Assembly (NCBI GenBank): GCA_003667245.1
Contig: RCNN01000146.1
Location: forward strand, 1-64,000
Direction: 5' to 3'
DNA from: Heterostelium multicystogenum
Taxonomy: Eukaryota; Evosea; Eumycetozoa; Acytosteliales; Acytosteliaceae
Length of the DNA: 64,000 nucleotides
The notes under the pieces were generated by a model, which saw only the letters and a list, made by a program, of their open reading frames with translations, made no database searches and was not told where the DNA came from. The position numbers and the translations under genes are program-made. Shown here one piece after another: positions 47,583-61,009 of the stretch. Each line of letters begins with the position of its first letter. The stretch's first letter is position 1.

Positions 47583-50114
47583 TTAAACCATTGCAGTGTT
47601 GAAAAGATTGATTGGGGATGAACCGTCGGTGATCATAACTGAAGAAAGACCCAAACCTTGGAGCAACTTGGCTTGCATCTCTGGACCAGATTGGGCAATA
47701 GACTTGAGGGTTTCTTGACCAATAGAGTCGACCAATTGCTTGAACTTCTTGGCTTCGATTTCAGAGAGTTCACGTTGCTTGGTGAGCTCCAACTCGTCGA
47801 GTTGCTTTCTGTAGGCCAACTCGGCTTCACGCTTTTTGCTTGATCAAGAGCAATTCGGATTCAGCACGAATCTTGGTGGCTTGGGCTCTCAATCTAGCTT
47901 GATCGACATTGGATTGAGCAGTGATGGCTTGAGCCTCGCAGTAGCTTGAGCCTCGGCAGTAGCTTGACCAGTGGATTCAACAGCAGCTGATTGAGCTTGG
48001 AGTTCCAAGAGATCCTTCTTGGCAACCTCAGCAGCAGCTTCATCGTTAATCTTTTGACGCTCCAAACGACCACGTGCACCTTGCTCTAACTTCTCAGCTT
48101 CATGACGAGCAGCAGCCTCTTGAGACTTGGTGGTGATTTTCAATGGCCAATTGGACAGACTTTTGAAGTGAGTCACGAGTACGTTGGTCGACTGGCTCAA
48201 CAGATTGAATATCAATGTTGGTGATAACCAAATTGTTGGATGAGAAGGCAAAGTTCTCTTGGTTACCGAAAACGGCTTGTCTGATGATTTCAGCTGAACG
48301 CTTATGGAAGTCGTCGAATGGAACTGAAGCAACAGCACCACGAACACGTGAAGCAATAGCCTTGCAAGAGTCACCAACAAAATCTGGGACTTGGAAGATC
48401 TTGGCGGCATCTTCCTTCTTGGTCTTGTCGACGTTGAATTGCCAGTTGTATGAAAGCTTCAAAGAGAGCTTGGCGTGATCAGAGGTTTCGACAATGACAA
48501 CATCGGTCATGAAATCTGGACCCAAGTAGAGGGCAATAGCCTTGATCATATGTGGACGCTTTGGCTTCTCACCAGAGAGGGAGAGAACGGTGAAACGTTC
48601 GTCTGGACCCAACATGACTAAATCTGGACCAAAGACAACACGGGACTTCTTTTCCTTGTAATCATAAATTTGAACGGCAGAGTTGTGTGGGGCACGGTAA
48701 GTGACAACACGGGTCTTATCACGGTTATCAGCAAACTCTGGGTTGTTGTTTTCCTTGATCAAAATCTCCTCAACAGTCTTTTCGAGTTCCATTGACCAGA
48801 GCTCTTCGTTTGGCTTCAACATGTATGAACGACCAGAGATGGTGGTAACCTTACCAGACTTGATGTCACGGACGTAGATACCTTCGTTGTCATCCAATGG
48901 GATGGAGGTACGTTTCTCAACAACATCGACTTGAACTGGTGGAACGTAGTCAGTTGGACCGTAAATCATCCAACGGTCACCAGCCAAATGATTAGTTGAA
49001 CCTTCAGTGAAGGTTTCCTTGGCACGCAACAAGAGGGCTTCTTGTTCGTTCAAGACGTATACTGGGGTAATACCACGCTCCAAGGATTCTCCTGGACGCA
49101 AGAAGAAGGAGAGCTCACCCTTACGCAATTCCTTTTGACCGAGTTGTGGCTTTCCGTTTGGACCGATTGGGTCTAAACAACGCAGTATTGACGGTTGGAG
49201 AGGGTAGTAATTGGGACTTCACCAACAACGGTTTCATATACATCTGGAATATGGGTTTCAGAGTCGGCAGAGGTGACCAACCATTCCTCACCAGCCTTTC
49301 TGGCCTTACCAGACTCATCGGTAAAGGATTTGATGGCCTTCAAGTGGAGGGCCTTCTTGTCAGTCAAGATATAGGCGTTGATGGTGTCGACAACCTTTTC
49401 GTCAACACCTGGGAGATAAGCACCGACGGTACGGATCAACCATTCCTCACCAGCCTTTCTGGCAACACCAGTACGATCGATGCAAGCCTTGTTGGCACGC
49501 AACTTCAATGCTTGATTTGGAGCAATAATGGTGGATTTGATTTCCTCTTCAATACGGACCTCAATACGTGGTTGGTAGGTACCTGGACCTTCATATAACC
49601 ACTCATCACCAGCAACACGTTGGACCTTTCCGTCAGTGAAATCACGGAGGGCACGCAAACGCAAAGCACGCATTGGTGGGACGATTTGGAGTGGAGTTAC
49701 CTTACCAACCAACTTCTCACCTGGGTACAATGGGAATGGATCTTGTGAAAATCTAATCTCTTCATCACCATGTCTCAACTTTACTTGATTATATTCATCC
49801 AAAACCAATGATCCATCGTCCTTACGAACTACTGGGTTAGCAATAGTGCAGTAGTGTCTCAATGGGATCATAATCATTGGCTCTGGACCAGCAACTACTT
49901 TCTCATGATCTTGACGTGTGAAAGTGAATGGACCAATTTCAACTCTAGTAACATTAGTATTATTATCTAATACATGAATGTATTGGTGTGGTTTGATTCT
50001 AATAACTATAATATCAAATAAGAAAGCAAAAAGAGAATTAAAGTTTGTTAGTTATTTCTTTAAAGTTGGGAATGGAGCAATGAGATAATACATACCAGAG
50101 TTAATATCAGCCAT
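47583..50114 (-). CDS. mvp: Major vault protein
   Basis: This is the main shell protein of vault ribonucleoprotein particles; dictyostelids are known to carry vaults with more than one such protein. A 19-base first exon (50096-50114, MADINS) and an intron at 50006-50095 lead to [17 protein letters not shown] run of about nine vault repeats follows, with recurring GEEWL or GDRWMIYGP blocks: [63 protein letters not shown]. The SPFH-like shoulder ([15 protein letters not shown]) and the coiled-coil cap helix ([43 protein letters not shown]) complete it. Single-base shifts are near 49170 (a missing T), 48137-48140 (TTTT), about 47938 and about 47838. About 810 residues; human MVP is about 890. 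Confidence 0.92.
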
Positions 50115-53100
50115 TGTATATTTATAATTTATTTATAGATAAAGAAATGAATAGAGTAATAATATAACAAGATCTTTTGAGTTTTGGGGATGATTTCAAT
50201 TCAAACTTAATATATATAATATTGGATAATATAGATATACAAGATTGAATAGATAGATATATTAGAGTTGGTTATTGATTTGATAGATGATGGATTGATT
50301 ATGATGATGATTTAAATAAAGTGTTTGGGTCTTTTTTAAATAAAGATGAAAGTAACTTTTTTTAACAAAATATTCCAAAAAAATTTTGATATTTAAAAAA
50401 GTCACATTCCAAGAAAATTCTTCACCTTTTTTGACTTAACCCTTTCAAACTATTTTTTATTAAATTTTTTTGAAATTTATTGTTGTTGGTGTGTGTGTTG
50501 AGGATTTTATTGGCAATATTAATATTAAATTTTCTTGATATTAAGATTTTTTAGGTTTTCTAGTTATTAATTATTTTTAAATATTTCATAAAAATCAGCA
50601 CCAACCCCCACACACTCTTAATTAAATTCAATTTAATTCTTGATGGATTCATCGACAATGACACTTGATCAAGTTGAGAAGAACATTGAAAAAAAACCCT
50701 AAAATTTGGTGAATCTATATTAAAAAATTTTGTGATGTATCAAGCGTTGATTTGATCGATCATAATATCAACAAAAATGAACAAATTTACTCTTTAATTC
50801 AATTTCAACCCGTGCCATCGTAATCGAACTTAATTTAAATGGCATTCAAGATTTATCTGTAAAGAAATAATACTTATGATTCGTTCTTCATTTTCAGCTT
50901 CAGTATACTCCAAACTATCTACAAGAAAATATAGTTTTCGATGTTACTTTCATGATGTAAAATATATAATATTAATGTGGGTTGTTAATATATGTCCCAT
51001 AGTTGCTTGCTCCTGGATGAACAGTGTTGATGAATGATCTTAATCTGACATGATATGGTAACTGATAGATTGATAGAAGAAGAGCTGAATTTAATTATGG
51101 ACAAGAAATTAGGTCTACTTTAATTAATATAGCAAAGCTTTCCAAAATAGTGCAGTCTGTTGTTGTTGCAGGTTAGTTCAATAGTTTGGGGAATTATTTG
51201 AAATTCATATTAAACCATATGTGTCAATCTCAAACTAAAGCCTGAACTGAATCTACCAATATCAAGTTTGATGAAGATTTTGATTGAATGATTCAATCTA
51301 GAAACTAACCCAGTGTCATTCACAAATGGAAAATAGCAAGAAGAAGAGGAGAAAACGAACTATTAATTAATTACTGTATAGTCAAAGTAAAGAAGTAGAG
51401 TAGAGAAGTGTAGTTGTCAAAGGAGATGACTACAACAAAACAACCACTTACAGAAAATATTGTCTAGTATTGTTTAAACAATTCATTAACCCAAAGAAAA
51501 CAAACAATCTTAAACAATAAATATCACAATAAATACAACAACAACAATAATAACAATAACAACAACGATGTCTAATATTTAGATAATCAAAAACAAAACA
51601 ATCTGTTTCTTAAGATGGTGATGTGATTTTTTATTGTTATGTTATGTTAGTATTGGTAATAGATAAGTGGGTGGTAGATTTAGTTGTAATTGCTGATGAT
51701 GGTTGTGGTTTTAGGATAATGACGATTGATTGATTAGTGATTTTAATGTTGATAGAGTGTGGTAGGTAGGTAGGAGTGGTCGTGGGTGGTGGTGTCTTTT
51801 GTATATATATAAGTTGTAGTTATTACTGATGATTGATTATAAAACCTGGTAGTTCGCGAAGTGGTACTAGTAATAAAAGAGTAAGAAAGAAAGCAAGGTA
51901 GTTGTCAAAACAAATATAAATATGGTATTTAAATGTGTAAATACAACGGGTATTGCTGATGCTTGGGTCAGTAGATTCCTAGTTTAGTTGAATCCCACCA
52001 ACATTGGTAAAGATTTTGATTGTAATTCAAATCAACCAGCTCGAACTGCAGCAACAACAACAACATCAATCACATAAATTGAATATTCCTACTTCTACTT
52101 CATATATATCATAATAAAAATAGTATTTTAAATATTGTGATTTATAGTGGAGACCTTAAATAATATATATTTAGATAGATAGATAACAAGCCAACATCAT
52201 TATAGTTTCATCCATCTATTCTTAATAAATCAATCCAATCAAACAATTATTCAATCAAACAAATATATTTATTTATTTATTTATTTATCAAATCAATTTA
52301 ATATATGTATTAAACCAAACAGGAAGTAATAACAATTATTTATTAAAAGTAAACAAATAGTAGATAGTGATAGATAGATTAGATAGTATTTAAATATAAT
52401 AGTAGCTAAATAAATTAAACCATCATCTTATTACTACAGCCACTACACTGCTATTGTAAATATCATTGTTCAACAACATCAACATCTAAAGAATAAAAAT
52501 AACTGATTAAAGCATTATTTAGTAGTACTACTATTGTTATATTACTAAAATCTAATATATACAAAGTTACACACAACTAAGTTTACTTTTTTTTTTTAAT
52601 ATTAAACATAAATATCTAAGATAGATATCTTCATAAGTGAGGTAATATATACACTATATAGTGACAGAGAATAATAATAATAATCAACAAGTCAATCATT
52701 TTGAATAATTTGGTGCACCAATTCAGTAGACAAGACTACTACTTGAGTGTCTGTTGTGGTGTCGTCTAACAACAAAACACACACTGGACCTCACCTTAAA
52801 TTAAATTCCATTCATTTCTATTCTATTCTATTAGATGGATGGTAAAGGGTGCAAAGTCAAAGAAAAAGATCTAAATAACGACTAAACAAGAAGCTGAAAA
52901 GATTTTTATTTTTAATTTTTTCCTTTTTGTTTTTTTTTATTGATGTAACTTTTTGATCAAAAAAGAATACAACCAAGCCCCACAAAAAAATATCATCGCT
53001 CAACCACAAGTGTTTTTGCTTGGATTCAAACTAAACACTATATTTATATTTCTATTTTATTTTATAGTTCTTCTCTGTTGCTGTTTTGTCTCGCCAATAC

Positions 53101-53764
53101 AACAATCCACCAATCATCAATCAGCAACAACAACCCTATCCTTGTTATTCTATATCATAATCCATATCCATAACCATATCTATTCTATATCTTATCCTCA
53201 TTGTTATATTATACTTTATTTTATATTTGAAAAAAAAAAGAAACATTTCTTAATTGTAATTTTATTTATTTATCATTTAAAACTGTTTAATTAGTTAGTT
53301 TAGTTTGTTTAGATTAGTTCAGTTCAGTTCAATTAAGTTCGTTTAGATTAGATTATTCGGTTTAGTTTATTTAGTTAGGTTGGTGTAGTGGAGCACAGAA
53401 GAAGAGGCAGCCCTTGGCATTAAAAAGTAAAGATTCAGTGACTAGTTAGTGTAGAACCAAATATTTATTGATTGATTTATTTAACAAACACTCAGATCTC
53501 AGCTAGCTAGTGATCACCCGCATCTTCATCGAATATTTTAAACACAAATACCCACCACTACATTTTTTTCTCAGGTAGCTAGCTTACACACTCACTCATT
53601 CACACAACAATCACAAATTTCATTTTACCAAATTTATACAACAGATACCCAAACCAAAACAACCAACCAAATCACCAAATTAATAATAATCAAACTATTT
53701 CTTTTTAATTAATAATAACTAATTGGTGATACAATACAACACAATTTCTATAATCATCAAGCCT
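50115..53764. other. 3.6-kb gene-free upstream region
   Basis: Long AT-rich sequence with no supported gene or RNA. There are TTTA repeats at 52266-52288, T-rich tracts near 52590 and 52915, and GATA-rich stretches near 52170 and 52370. The frame at 52953-53294 is low-complexity and hydrophobic by composition. It probably serves as the large upstream and 5' untranslated region of the C2-RasGAP gene and the promoter of the vault gene. Confidence 0.5.
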
Positions 53765-53808
53765 CAATCAATCAATTAATCAATCAATCAATCAATCAAT
53801 TAATCAAG
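53765..53808. repeat. AATC tetranucleotide repeat
   Basis: An array of about eleven AATC/AATT units lies in the leader upstream of the C2-RasGAP gene. Confidence 0.85.
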
Positions 53809-53995
53809 TTTGATATTCTCATCTCATCCTCCGCTTTGTTCTCAAACATTATTTATCAAGTTATTTATTAATATTATATATAGCTATTTATTTAGACATT
53901 TGTAGTCAAATACAATTATATTTATTCTTATCTTTGTTTTCAAACCAATCTTTAGAGCCAAGTCGAAATACCATATGATTTAGATTTTATAAAAG

Positions 53996-56673
53996 ATGTA
54001 TGCGTAAGTAGCCCAATATTTATTTTCTTGATTTGATCGAATTTAATATTTCGGGAAAAATCATTTAAATAATAAACATTCAAAAATAAAAAAACGAATG
54101 ATTAAACCAACCAAAATCATCAATCGATTCATTTTAGTATCACATTACAGCAGCAACCTTTAATCGATATAAAAGACCACCAAGCAGGAGCAGTAATGGT
54201 AGACCAATTTGATAAAGATCAACATGAACAGCCCGACCAGGCAATGCACAGTTGAATCAACAGAAAGATCTTCAAGAACTACAAAAGCAACAACAACAAC
54301 AACAGCAGCAGCAGCAGCAACTCTCAGATGTTGTTGTCGTCGTTGGACAGGACGATGGGAGTGGCAATAGACAGACAACCAGTTTTAATTCACCACCATC
54401 TCCGACAGCAACTTCGCCACACGACAACTTTTTGAAACAGCAAAAGACACGTGATTGTAATATTATTGTAAAGGTATTTGAGGCAAGAGGATTACCCGAA
54501 GCACGACTAAGAAAGAAAGAACAAATCAAAAACAACAACAACAAGTCATTCAAGAGAGCTCAGAATCTCCTCACAGAAATTTCATCTCCAAACTTGATGA
54601 CTTTTTCAGACACAACCGACCCATATTGTATAGTACAACTAGAGAAACAAAAGCATCGTACACGTACCATCCAAAGAAGCTTAATCCATTTTGGTGTGAA
54701 GAATTTTCATTGTAGGTTATTGTTAATTTCTACATCACAGCAGATGATACTGACCTCGCAATCAATTTTAATTATGTAGGGAGGTGCAAGATGCCAGCAC
54801 AGAGAAATTAGTAGTCTCAATTATAGACGACAAGAAATATACAAACGACGAATTTATAGGAAAGATTGTTATCCCTATCAACACATTGAAAGACCAGAAA
54901 GAAAGAGAACTTTGGTTCCCATTACAAGCACCAACATCATCAAAGAAAGTCCCTCAAATGCAAATATTAGTTGATTTTAAGCCAATATCCCTCGCAGACC
55001 CCTCTATTCCAGGTCGAATTTCATGGAAAGGTATTTATTTCTCTTTATTCTCAAAACATTTAGATACTAATCTTTTAATCGATAGTGTTGTATGGAAGAA
55101 ATTTAATGCCAAGTTCAAACGGTGAAAAGGGTGGAGTGGAAATTGTACACCTTATATTAATTGGTCAGTTCGTTCAAAGAAGGGAGATATCATTATTGAT
55201 GAAGACGGAATTTCATGGTTCACAGCTTTGAATACAGGTGTTTCAAAAGAGTTGACAGAGTCAATCGATTGCGTTAATTTCATGTTGTGGAGATACGAAC
55301 CAAAGTCTATGATTTTGGAGAATTCACTTTTAACTCAAAATTCGAGGTCTCGTTCCATCACTTCATTGGATAGTCTCATCTCAAAGTCTCCAGAGAAACT
55401 CAGATCACAGTCTAGTGTTGGTTCACAAAGTCCACCCAGTGGCGTTAATTCACCAGCTTTCTCGGATACCTCATCGACTTGCTCACTAAATTCGAGCAGT
55501 GGTGGAATCAACTGTCCAACCGATGGTTGGGAACCTGTAGTTTTGGGTCAAGGTATCGTCATGGCTTCCCACATCGATACTGAGAAGCCATCCGATATTT
55601 GGCTGTGTCTTTACCCCCGTCAAACAGCCGAGAACAGACTTGGAGATGTTAGATTAAAGTTGAAATATTCTGAGGAAGTTGTGTTGCCACTTGAATCGTA
55701 CACTCCACTTCTCAATTTGATACAGGATCCAAAGATGGTTGCGATTCAAATTCTTGGTAATATTTCGAAACAAAGAGAAGCTATTGCAAATAACCTGATT
55801 CGAGTATTCGAAAAGACAAACAAATGCGTTGATTTGTTGAAGAGTTTAACCGATCAGGAGATTGAAACAACCGACAATCCTGACATTATCTTTAGAGGAA
55901 ACTCGCTAGCAACCAAATCACTCGATCTTTACATGAAGTTGGTTGGTCTTCCATACCTTCTCAACACGATTGGTCCCCTCATAAAGAAGATTTATACATC
56001 AAAGAAGTCTTGTGAAATCGATCCAACCAAGTTGGAGAAGGGAGAAGATGCCAAGAAAAATTCAAAATGTTTGCTGTCATGGGTGAAAAAGATGACTCAA
56101 GCCATCTTTAGTTCAGTGGAGAATTGTCCTCAACCATTGAGAGAGGTCTTCCGTGCTATTCAAACAAAGGTTCACCAACGATATCCACACGATGAAGTAA
56201 CACGTTACACTGCAGTCTCTGGATTCATATTTTTACGATTTTTCTGTCCTTCTATTCTTGCACCAAAGCTTTTTGAGCTGATGCCAGACCATCCAGGAAT
56301 CAAAACCACAAGATCACTCATTCTCATTGCAAAAACACTTCAAAATCTAGCAAATCTCGTCGAATTAGGAGAATATAAAGAAGATTTCATGCGTGATATG
56401 AACAAGTTTGTCTTGGATAACATGGTTAACATGAAGAGTTTTATCGATTCTTTGGCTCAGGTCCCAGTAAATTGTCCAGCAGGCGAACTCCTTAACCCAA
56501 TCTCACTCGAGAAAGAACTAGCCTGTCTCCATCGTCAACTGATAAAGCAAAAAGAAGATATGTGGCAAGAAGTTAATGAAAGAAATATTCCAGAGCAAAT
56601 CGAAACAATGAATCAACTCGAAATTATATTATCAAAATTAGAAGAAGAAGTTGCAACAGCTTCTTCCATGTAA
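53996..56673 (+). CDS. C2-domain Ras GTPase-activating protein (C2GAP-like)
   Basis: The protein has an N-terminal Gln tract, a C2 domain and a RasGAP domain. Known dictyostelid C2GAP proteins of this layout damp Ras signalling in chemotaxis. The C2 domain runs NIIVKVFEARGLPEA..., then after a Lys/Asn-rich insert DTTDPYCIVQLEK and NPFWCEEFSL-EVQDAS across the intron 54712-54779, then NDEFIGKIVIPINTL. A Ser-rich linker follows. The RasGAP domain has the finger loop FRGNSLATKSLDLYMKLVG at 55891 (Arg finger present) and FLRFFCPSILAPKLFEL near 56228. The start is uncertain: a tiny exon (53996-54003) spliced across 54004-54137 gives a long in-frame head, or translation may begin at ATG 54196. One-base shifts lie near 54245, 54670 and 55150. 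Confidence 0.82.
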
Positions 56674-57232
56674 TAAATAATAACAAACAATAATACTTAT
56701 AAAATTTTTTGGAATGACAAAATGACTTTTTGAGAATTGTGTGAAAGATAAACACACTGTGTAGTAAGTGTTCTATTATCTTTTATGATATAAATGGCTG
56801 AATAAAATAATTCCACCCATCATCATGGCATCTCACTTTATTGTCAAACTAAAAATATTTCAAAAATAGACCACTTATTTAACCATCAATATTAATTGTG
56901 TGAAAAACAATATTTTTTCATTTCAATCAACAAAGATACACACACGAACACATATGTGTTCTAATCTCACGTTCATCAATGTTATAGTTCAATACTGTTA
57001 TATACAGTATAATTTTCAGAAGTCAAATCACTTTAATCAAATAGAAACAAACACCAACATTCTTGCTTGAAGTTTAATTTAAGGTTAAAAATTAAAATAA
57101 ATCATATAAATATACAAAAAGACAATATAAAAATGGCTTCCCTATAGTCTTCATAAATATTAAACATATCAAATACTAAAGTTGATAGTAATAATATACA
57201 ATTTATAATAACATACACTAACAAACCAAGAA
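56674..57232. other. Intergenic, AT-rich
   Basis: Space between the C2-RasGAP stop and the start of the secreted protein. No gene, RNA or repeat is seen. Confidence 0.55.
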
Positions 57233-59150
57233 ATGCCACCCTTAAATATAGTATTATTTATTATTTTGTTTGGATTCATAAATGGTAAGATAATTATAAA
57301 GATGGATTCATTGTAAAAAGTAATAATATTAATAACTTCCATATTATTTTCAAAAGCTCAAAGGCCAGATCTGACTAGCTATTCTTCCAACAATGATACT
57401 ATATTTTTTTTATGGGGATTTTCCTCCTAATTACAATTATGGTATAAATTTTAAATATAAGGATGGTGATTTCTCTGATAAAGCAGAAAGATTTAATCAA
57501 ACAACCATTATTTGTAATATTACCAGCGGAGTAATACCACTAACACATAGTGCCAGAGTTTGTAATCTAATAATTCCAAATGCTCCAATTTGTTCAAAAT
57601 TTATACCAATCAGCTTAGTTCAATTTATCCCCAGTAATATTTCGGTTCCAACAAACTCCAATAATATCACTGTAAATGGATTATTCTTCAACTATGTACC
57701 TAAAGAACCCTTTTTGTTCAATTCGAATACTTCAGTGACTTTATTAAATGATACCTCAGCCAAATTTTTACTTGATTCCGATTTCATTGAAACCAACATA
57801 AAAAGATCTTACATAGATACATCATTCACCGTTCCAAATACGAAAATTAATCCAGCACTTAGAATATATTGGGATAGTAAGTTAAATTCTTTTTTAATTG
57901 TTGTCATTTATTAACTTTTATTTAACATCTATAGAACCTTTGGTAATCAATTCCACATATTCAAATGATAATATTTTACTTAAAGGACTAAACTTTGGTT
58001 ATAATCGGGATGATCTTTTTATTGTTGTTGATAATGATAACATTATTGATGAAATAGAGATGCCAATTAACAATACTTTGATTAGTATTCCAAGATATTA
58101 TGATCAATACTTTAATGTTACAGTCGAAGTCTACGGAAGAAAGAGCGATCCATTCCTTATTGTAGATAGTATGTTTTTATCAGTATTGATTATAACAAAC
58201 TATTAACAGGATTTCTTTCAAGTTGAATCCATTAATCAAACCAATTATGGTAACTTCATCTTCAAAATAACAGGAGCACAATCGAAAGTTGTTGAATCAA
58301 TTACTCTAGAAGACATTCCTTGTAATATATACATTAATCAAAATCATACCATCCTTTGTACCATTCAATCAACAAATTTCAATGGAACCGAATTATACAC
58401 CCCCAAAGTACTTTTGTCAAATGGTGCTATTCTAACAGGGAGAGTTCAAAAAATTCCTAATTTTATCCAACAGATTTCCACTCTTAATAATACATATATT
58501 ACATTGACATTTAAGGACACTTTTGTAAATAATAAGACTAAAGTAAAAGATTTCGAAGTCTTTGTGGGTGGAATCCATTGTAATACCAATACTAGCATCT
58601 ATGAAAATACCTATACTTGTTATCGAGATCTCACTCCAACCCAAACGAAATCAGAATAATTTATCAAGGAATTGAAATTAATACAAGTAAGAATCATGGT
58701 TATAATTGAATATTAAGATGATGAATTTATTACTAAGTTAATTTTTGTATTTTAAAGATTTAACTCTCATATATACAGGAAAATTTACAACCCAAATTGA
58801 GTTTGTTGTATATGGACATCGAATTAGAGAAAAAACAAGAGCACTTCATGTAGGAAATAAAATAGGTTATTTCTATGATATGACAGAGGAAAATGTGACC
58901 TATCGATTCTCTAGTCTCATATCAAATGAATCCAACCATTACACCCTCTATTTTGAAGATGAAACAAAATATGAGGGTGAAGCTGCTCCTTTTATAACGG
59001 TAACAAGTATGTAAATAATTCAAATTTAATTATTTAATTAGAACTAACACTATATTATCCTATGAAATTTTAGATAACAACAAGAGGTCAATTAATGTTT
59101 CATTAGTTTTGGTTTTAGGTGTAACTTTCATTATTTGTATAATACTATAG
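57233..59150 (+). CDS. Secreted Asn-rich beta-type surface protein, probably GPI-anchored (IPT/TIG-like)
   Basis: Exon 1 encodes a signal peptide, MPPLNIVLFIILFGFINA, spliced to QRPDLTSYSSNNDT. The body is rich in strands and in Asn-X-Ser/Thr sites. Repeated modules begin EPLVINSTYSNDNILLKGLNFGY (split by the intron at its start), which looks like an IPT/TIG fold. The last exon ends NNNKRSINVSLVLVLGVTFIICIIL with no basic tail, as expected of a GPI-attachment signal and not of a transmembrane anchor with a cytoplasmic domain. Dictyostelid tgr adhesion proteins and related families share this style, but I cannot assign it to one. Shifts of one base occur near 57415, 58210 and 58640. The estimated length is about 560 residues. 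Confidence 0.5.
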
Positions 59151-59209
59151 ACAACTCTTATTATTCAATAAATTATTTACACAAAACTATATTAGATTTA
59201 TTAAATGAA

Positions 59210-61009
59210 TTAACCTTTAATCACTGCAATCGGTCTTAATTTAAATGATTTCTGTGAAATTCCTGCGGTATGGCAGGTGTCAATAACTTGAGTAACATCC
59301 TTATAAGATTCGGGAGCTTCTTCCATAATTAACTTTGGTGATGCAATTCTTATACTAATTCCTTTATCTCTGAGGTTGGTGAGTACATCTTGGTATGATA
59401 GATTGTTACGTGATTTGTTTCTTGAGCAAGAACGACCTGCACCGTGACAGGTGGATCCAAATGTTTCACGCATACCAATATCGGTACCCGTAAGGACATA
59501 ACTGGATGTACCCATAGTTCCACCAATGAGTACTGGTTGTCCTGTGAATTGATAGTCTACTGGAATGAGTGGATGATGTGGTGGGAAAGCGCGTGTTGCT
59601 CCCTTTCTGTGTACGAGGAGTTTCTTTGGTCTACCATCGACTATATGCTCCTCAAACTTGGCAATATTGTGAGATACGTCATAGATTACATGCATATCCA
59701 AATCATCTGGTGATGAGTTGAAAGCCTTGGCAAATGTTTGTCTTGCCAAAATGTCATACTTTGTCTGTTTACCCATGCGAAATTAGCGGCTGCGGCCATA
59801 CCAGCTAAATAGTCTTGTCCTTCTTGTGAGTTTATATGTGCACATGCAAGTTGCTTATCGTTAATCCGAATTTTGTCTCTTGCCATAGCTTTCTCCATAC
59901 CAGTAAGAGCATCTGTAGCAACTTGGTGTCCAAGTCCACGGCTACCTGAATGAATCATAATACAGATTTGACCGAGACGATCGACACCCATCTTCTTTGC
60001 AGCTTGGGGATTGAAAATTTCATCTACAACCTGTACCTCAAGATAGTGATTACCTGCACCAAGTGTTTCCAAGTTGAGGGAGTCCACGCTTCTTAGCACG
60101 CTCTGTAACTTTTGATGGATCAGCATTTAGCATTCTACCGTATTCCTCACAATGTTCTTTATCTTCAACCCAAGCGTAACCTTCACGCAAAGACCAGTCA
60201 AGGCCAAGTTCTAAAGCAGCATCCAATGCCTTGGCACCCATAGGGATGACACCTTTTGATCCGACACCTACTGGAATATGATCAAACAACGACTGACACA
60301 GTGTTTCTTTGATAGGGTCAATGTCTTTCTCTGTGAGATTGGTACGTAAAAGACGAACACCACAGTTGATATCAAAACCTACACCACCTGGTGAAACAAT
60401 TGATTTTGGATTTTCTGTGTCGAAGGCAGCTACATTTCCAATGGAGAAACCATATCCACTGTGAATATCTGGCATACCCAATGAATGACCAACGATTCCG
60501 GGCAAACTTGCAACATTTGCAATCTGTTTCACAGCCGGTAGAAAACCACCACTACCATGCGTACAGTGTTGTTCTAACTCTTCGAAAATCAAATCTTTGA
60601 TACTGTCATTTACATAGATCATACCATCAACCTATCAATTTAATCAATATCAAAATGTAAGTTATTTATCCATTTTAAGTTACTATGATGTCATTAGGGT
60701 TAGATTTTATCTAAATCGAATGATCATGTTGTAATTCCAAACTGCATTGATTTATCCAGCTAAATTTAACATCTTCAGAATGATTGACAGTGTCATGCAC
60801 TGATGTGGTTAGATGACACGCCATTCAACTACAGTTTGCATTACTAACAACAATCAATGTTGTCGCCGATATAGCATATCATAACAGATTCATTGATACC
60901 GCTGGTAACATACATTCATATCAGGTACAAATCCTTTTTTGATTCTGTATCTGACCTTGTCGATACGCTCAATGAAACGTTTATCATCATCAAAACTTCT
61001 AGAGGCCAT
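59210..61009 (-). CDS. rtcB: RtcB, tRNA-splicing RNA ligase
   Basis: RtcB joins 2',3'-cyclic phosphate and 5'-OH RNA ends through a GMP-histidine intermediate, in tRNA splicing and mRNA repair. Exon 1 (60914-61009) encodes [18 protein letters not shown]...GFVPDMN and joins [12 protein letters not shown] in exon 2 (59210-60631). Visible motifs: [35 protein letters not shown] (metal-binding Cys), [21 protein letters not shown], and [12 protein letters not shown] near 59440, where the His of HGAGR is the guanylylated residue. The protein has about 505 residues, as in animals. One-base shifts lie at the TTT 60066-60068 and near 59757. The first intron (60632-60913, 282 bp) is several times longer than any other here. 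Confidence 0.93.
60738..60838. ncRNA. Nested inverted repeats in the long RtcB intron (candidate intronic RNA)
   Basis: CAAACTG (60738-60744) pairs with CAGTTTG (60832-60838), enclosing a second hairpin, GTGTCAT/ATGACAC (60790-60796 with 60813-60819). The location in an unusually long intron suggests a hosted small RNA, such as a snoRNA. I found no convincing C/D boxes. Confidence 0.25.

Noticed and set aside
52953..53294. 113-codon frame in the long upstream region
   Set aside because: The hydrophobic composition comes from TTT/TAT-rich DNA, with no domain; typical of AT-rich non-coding sequence.
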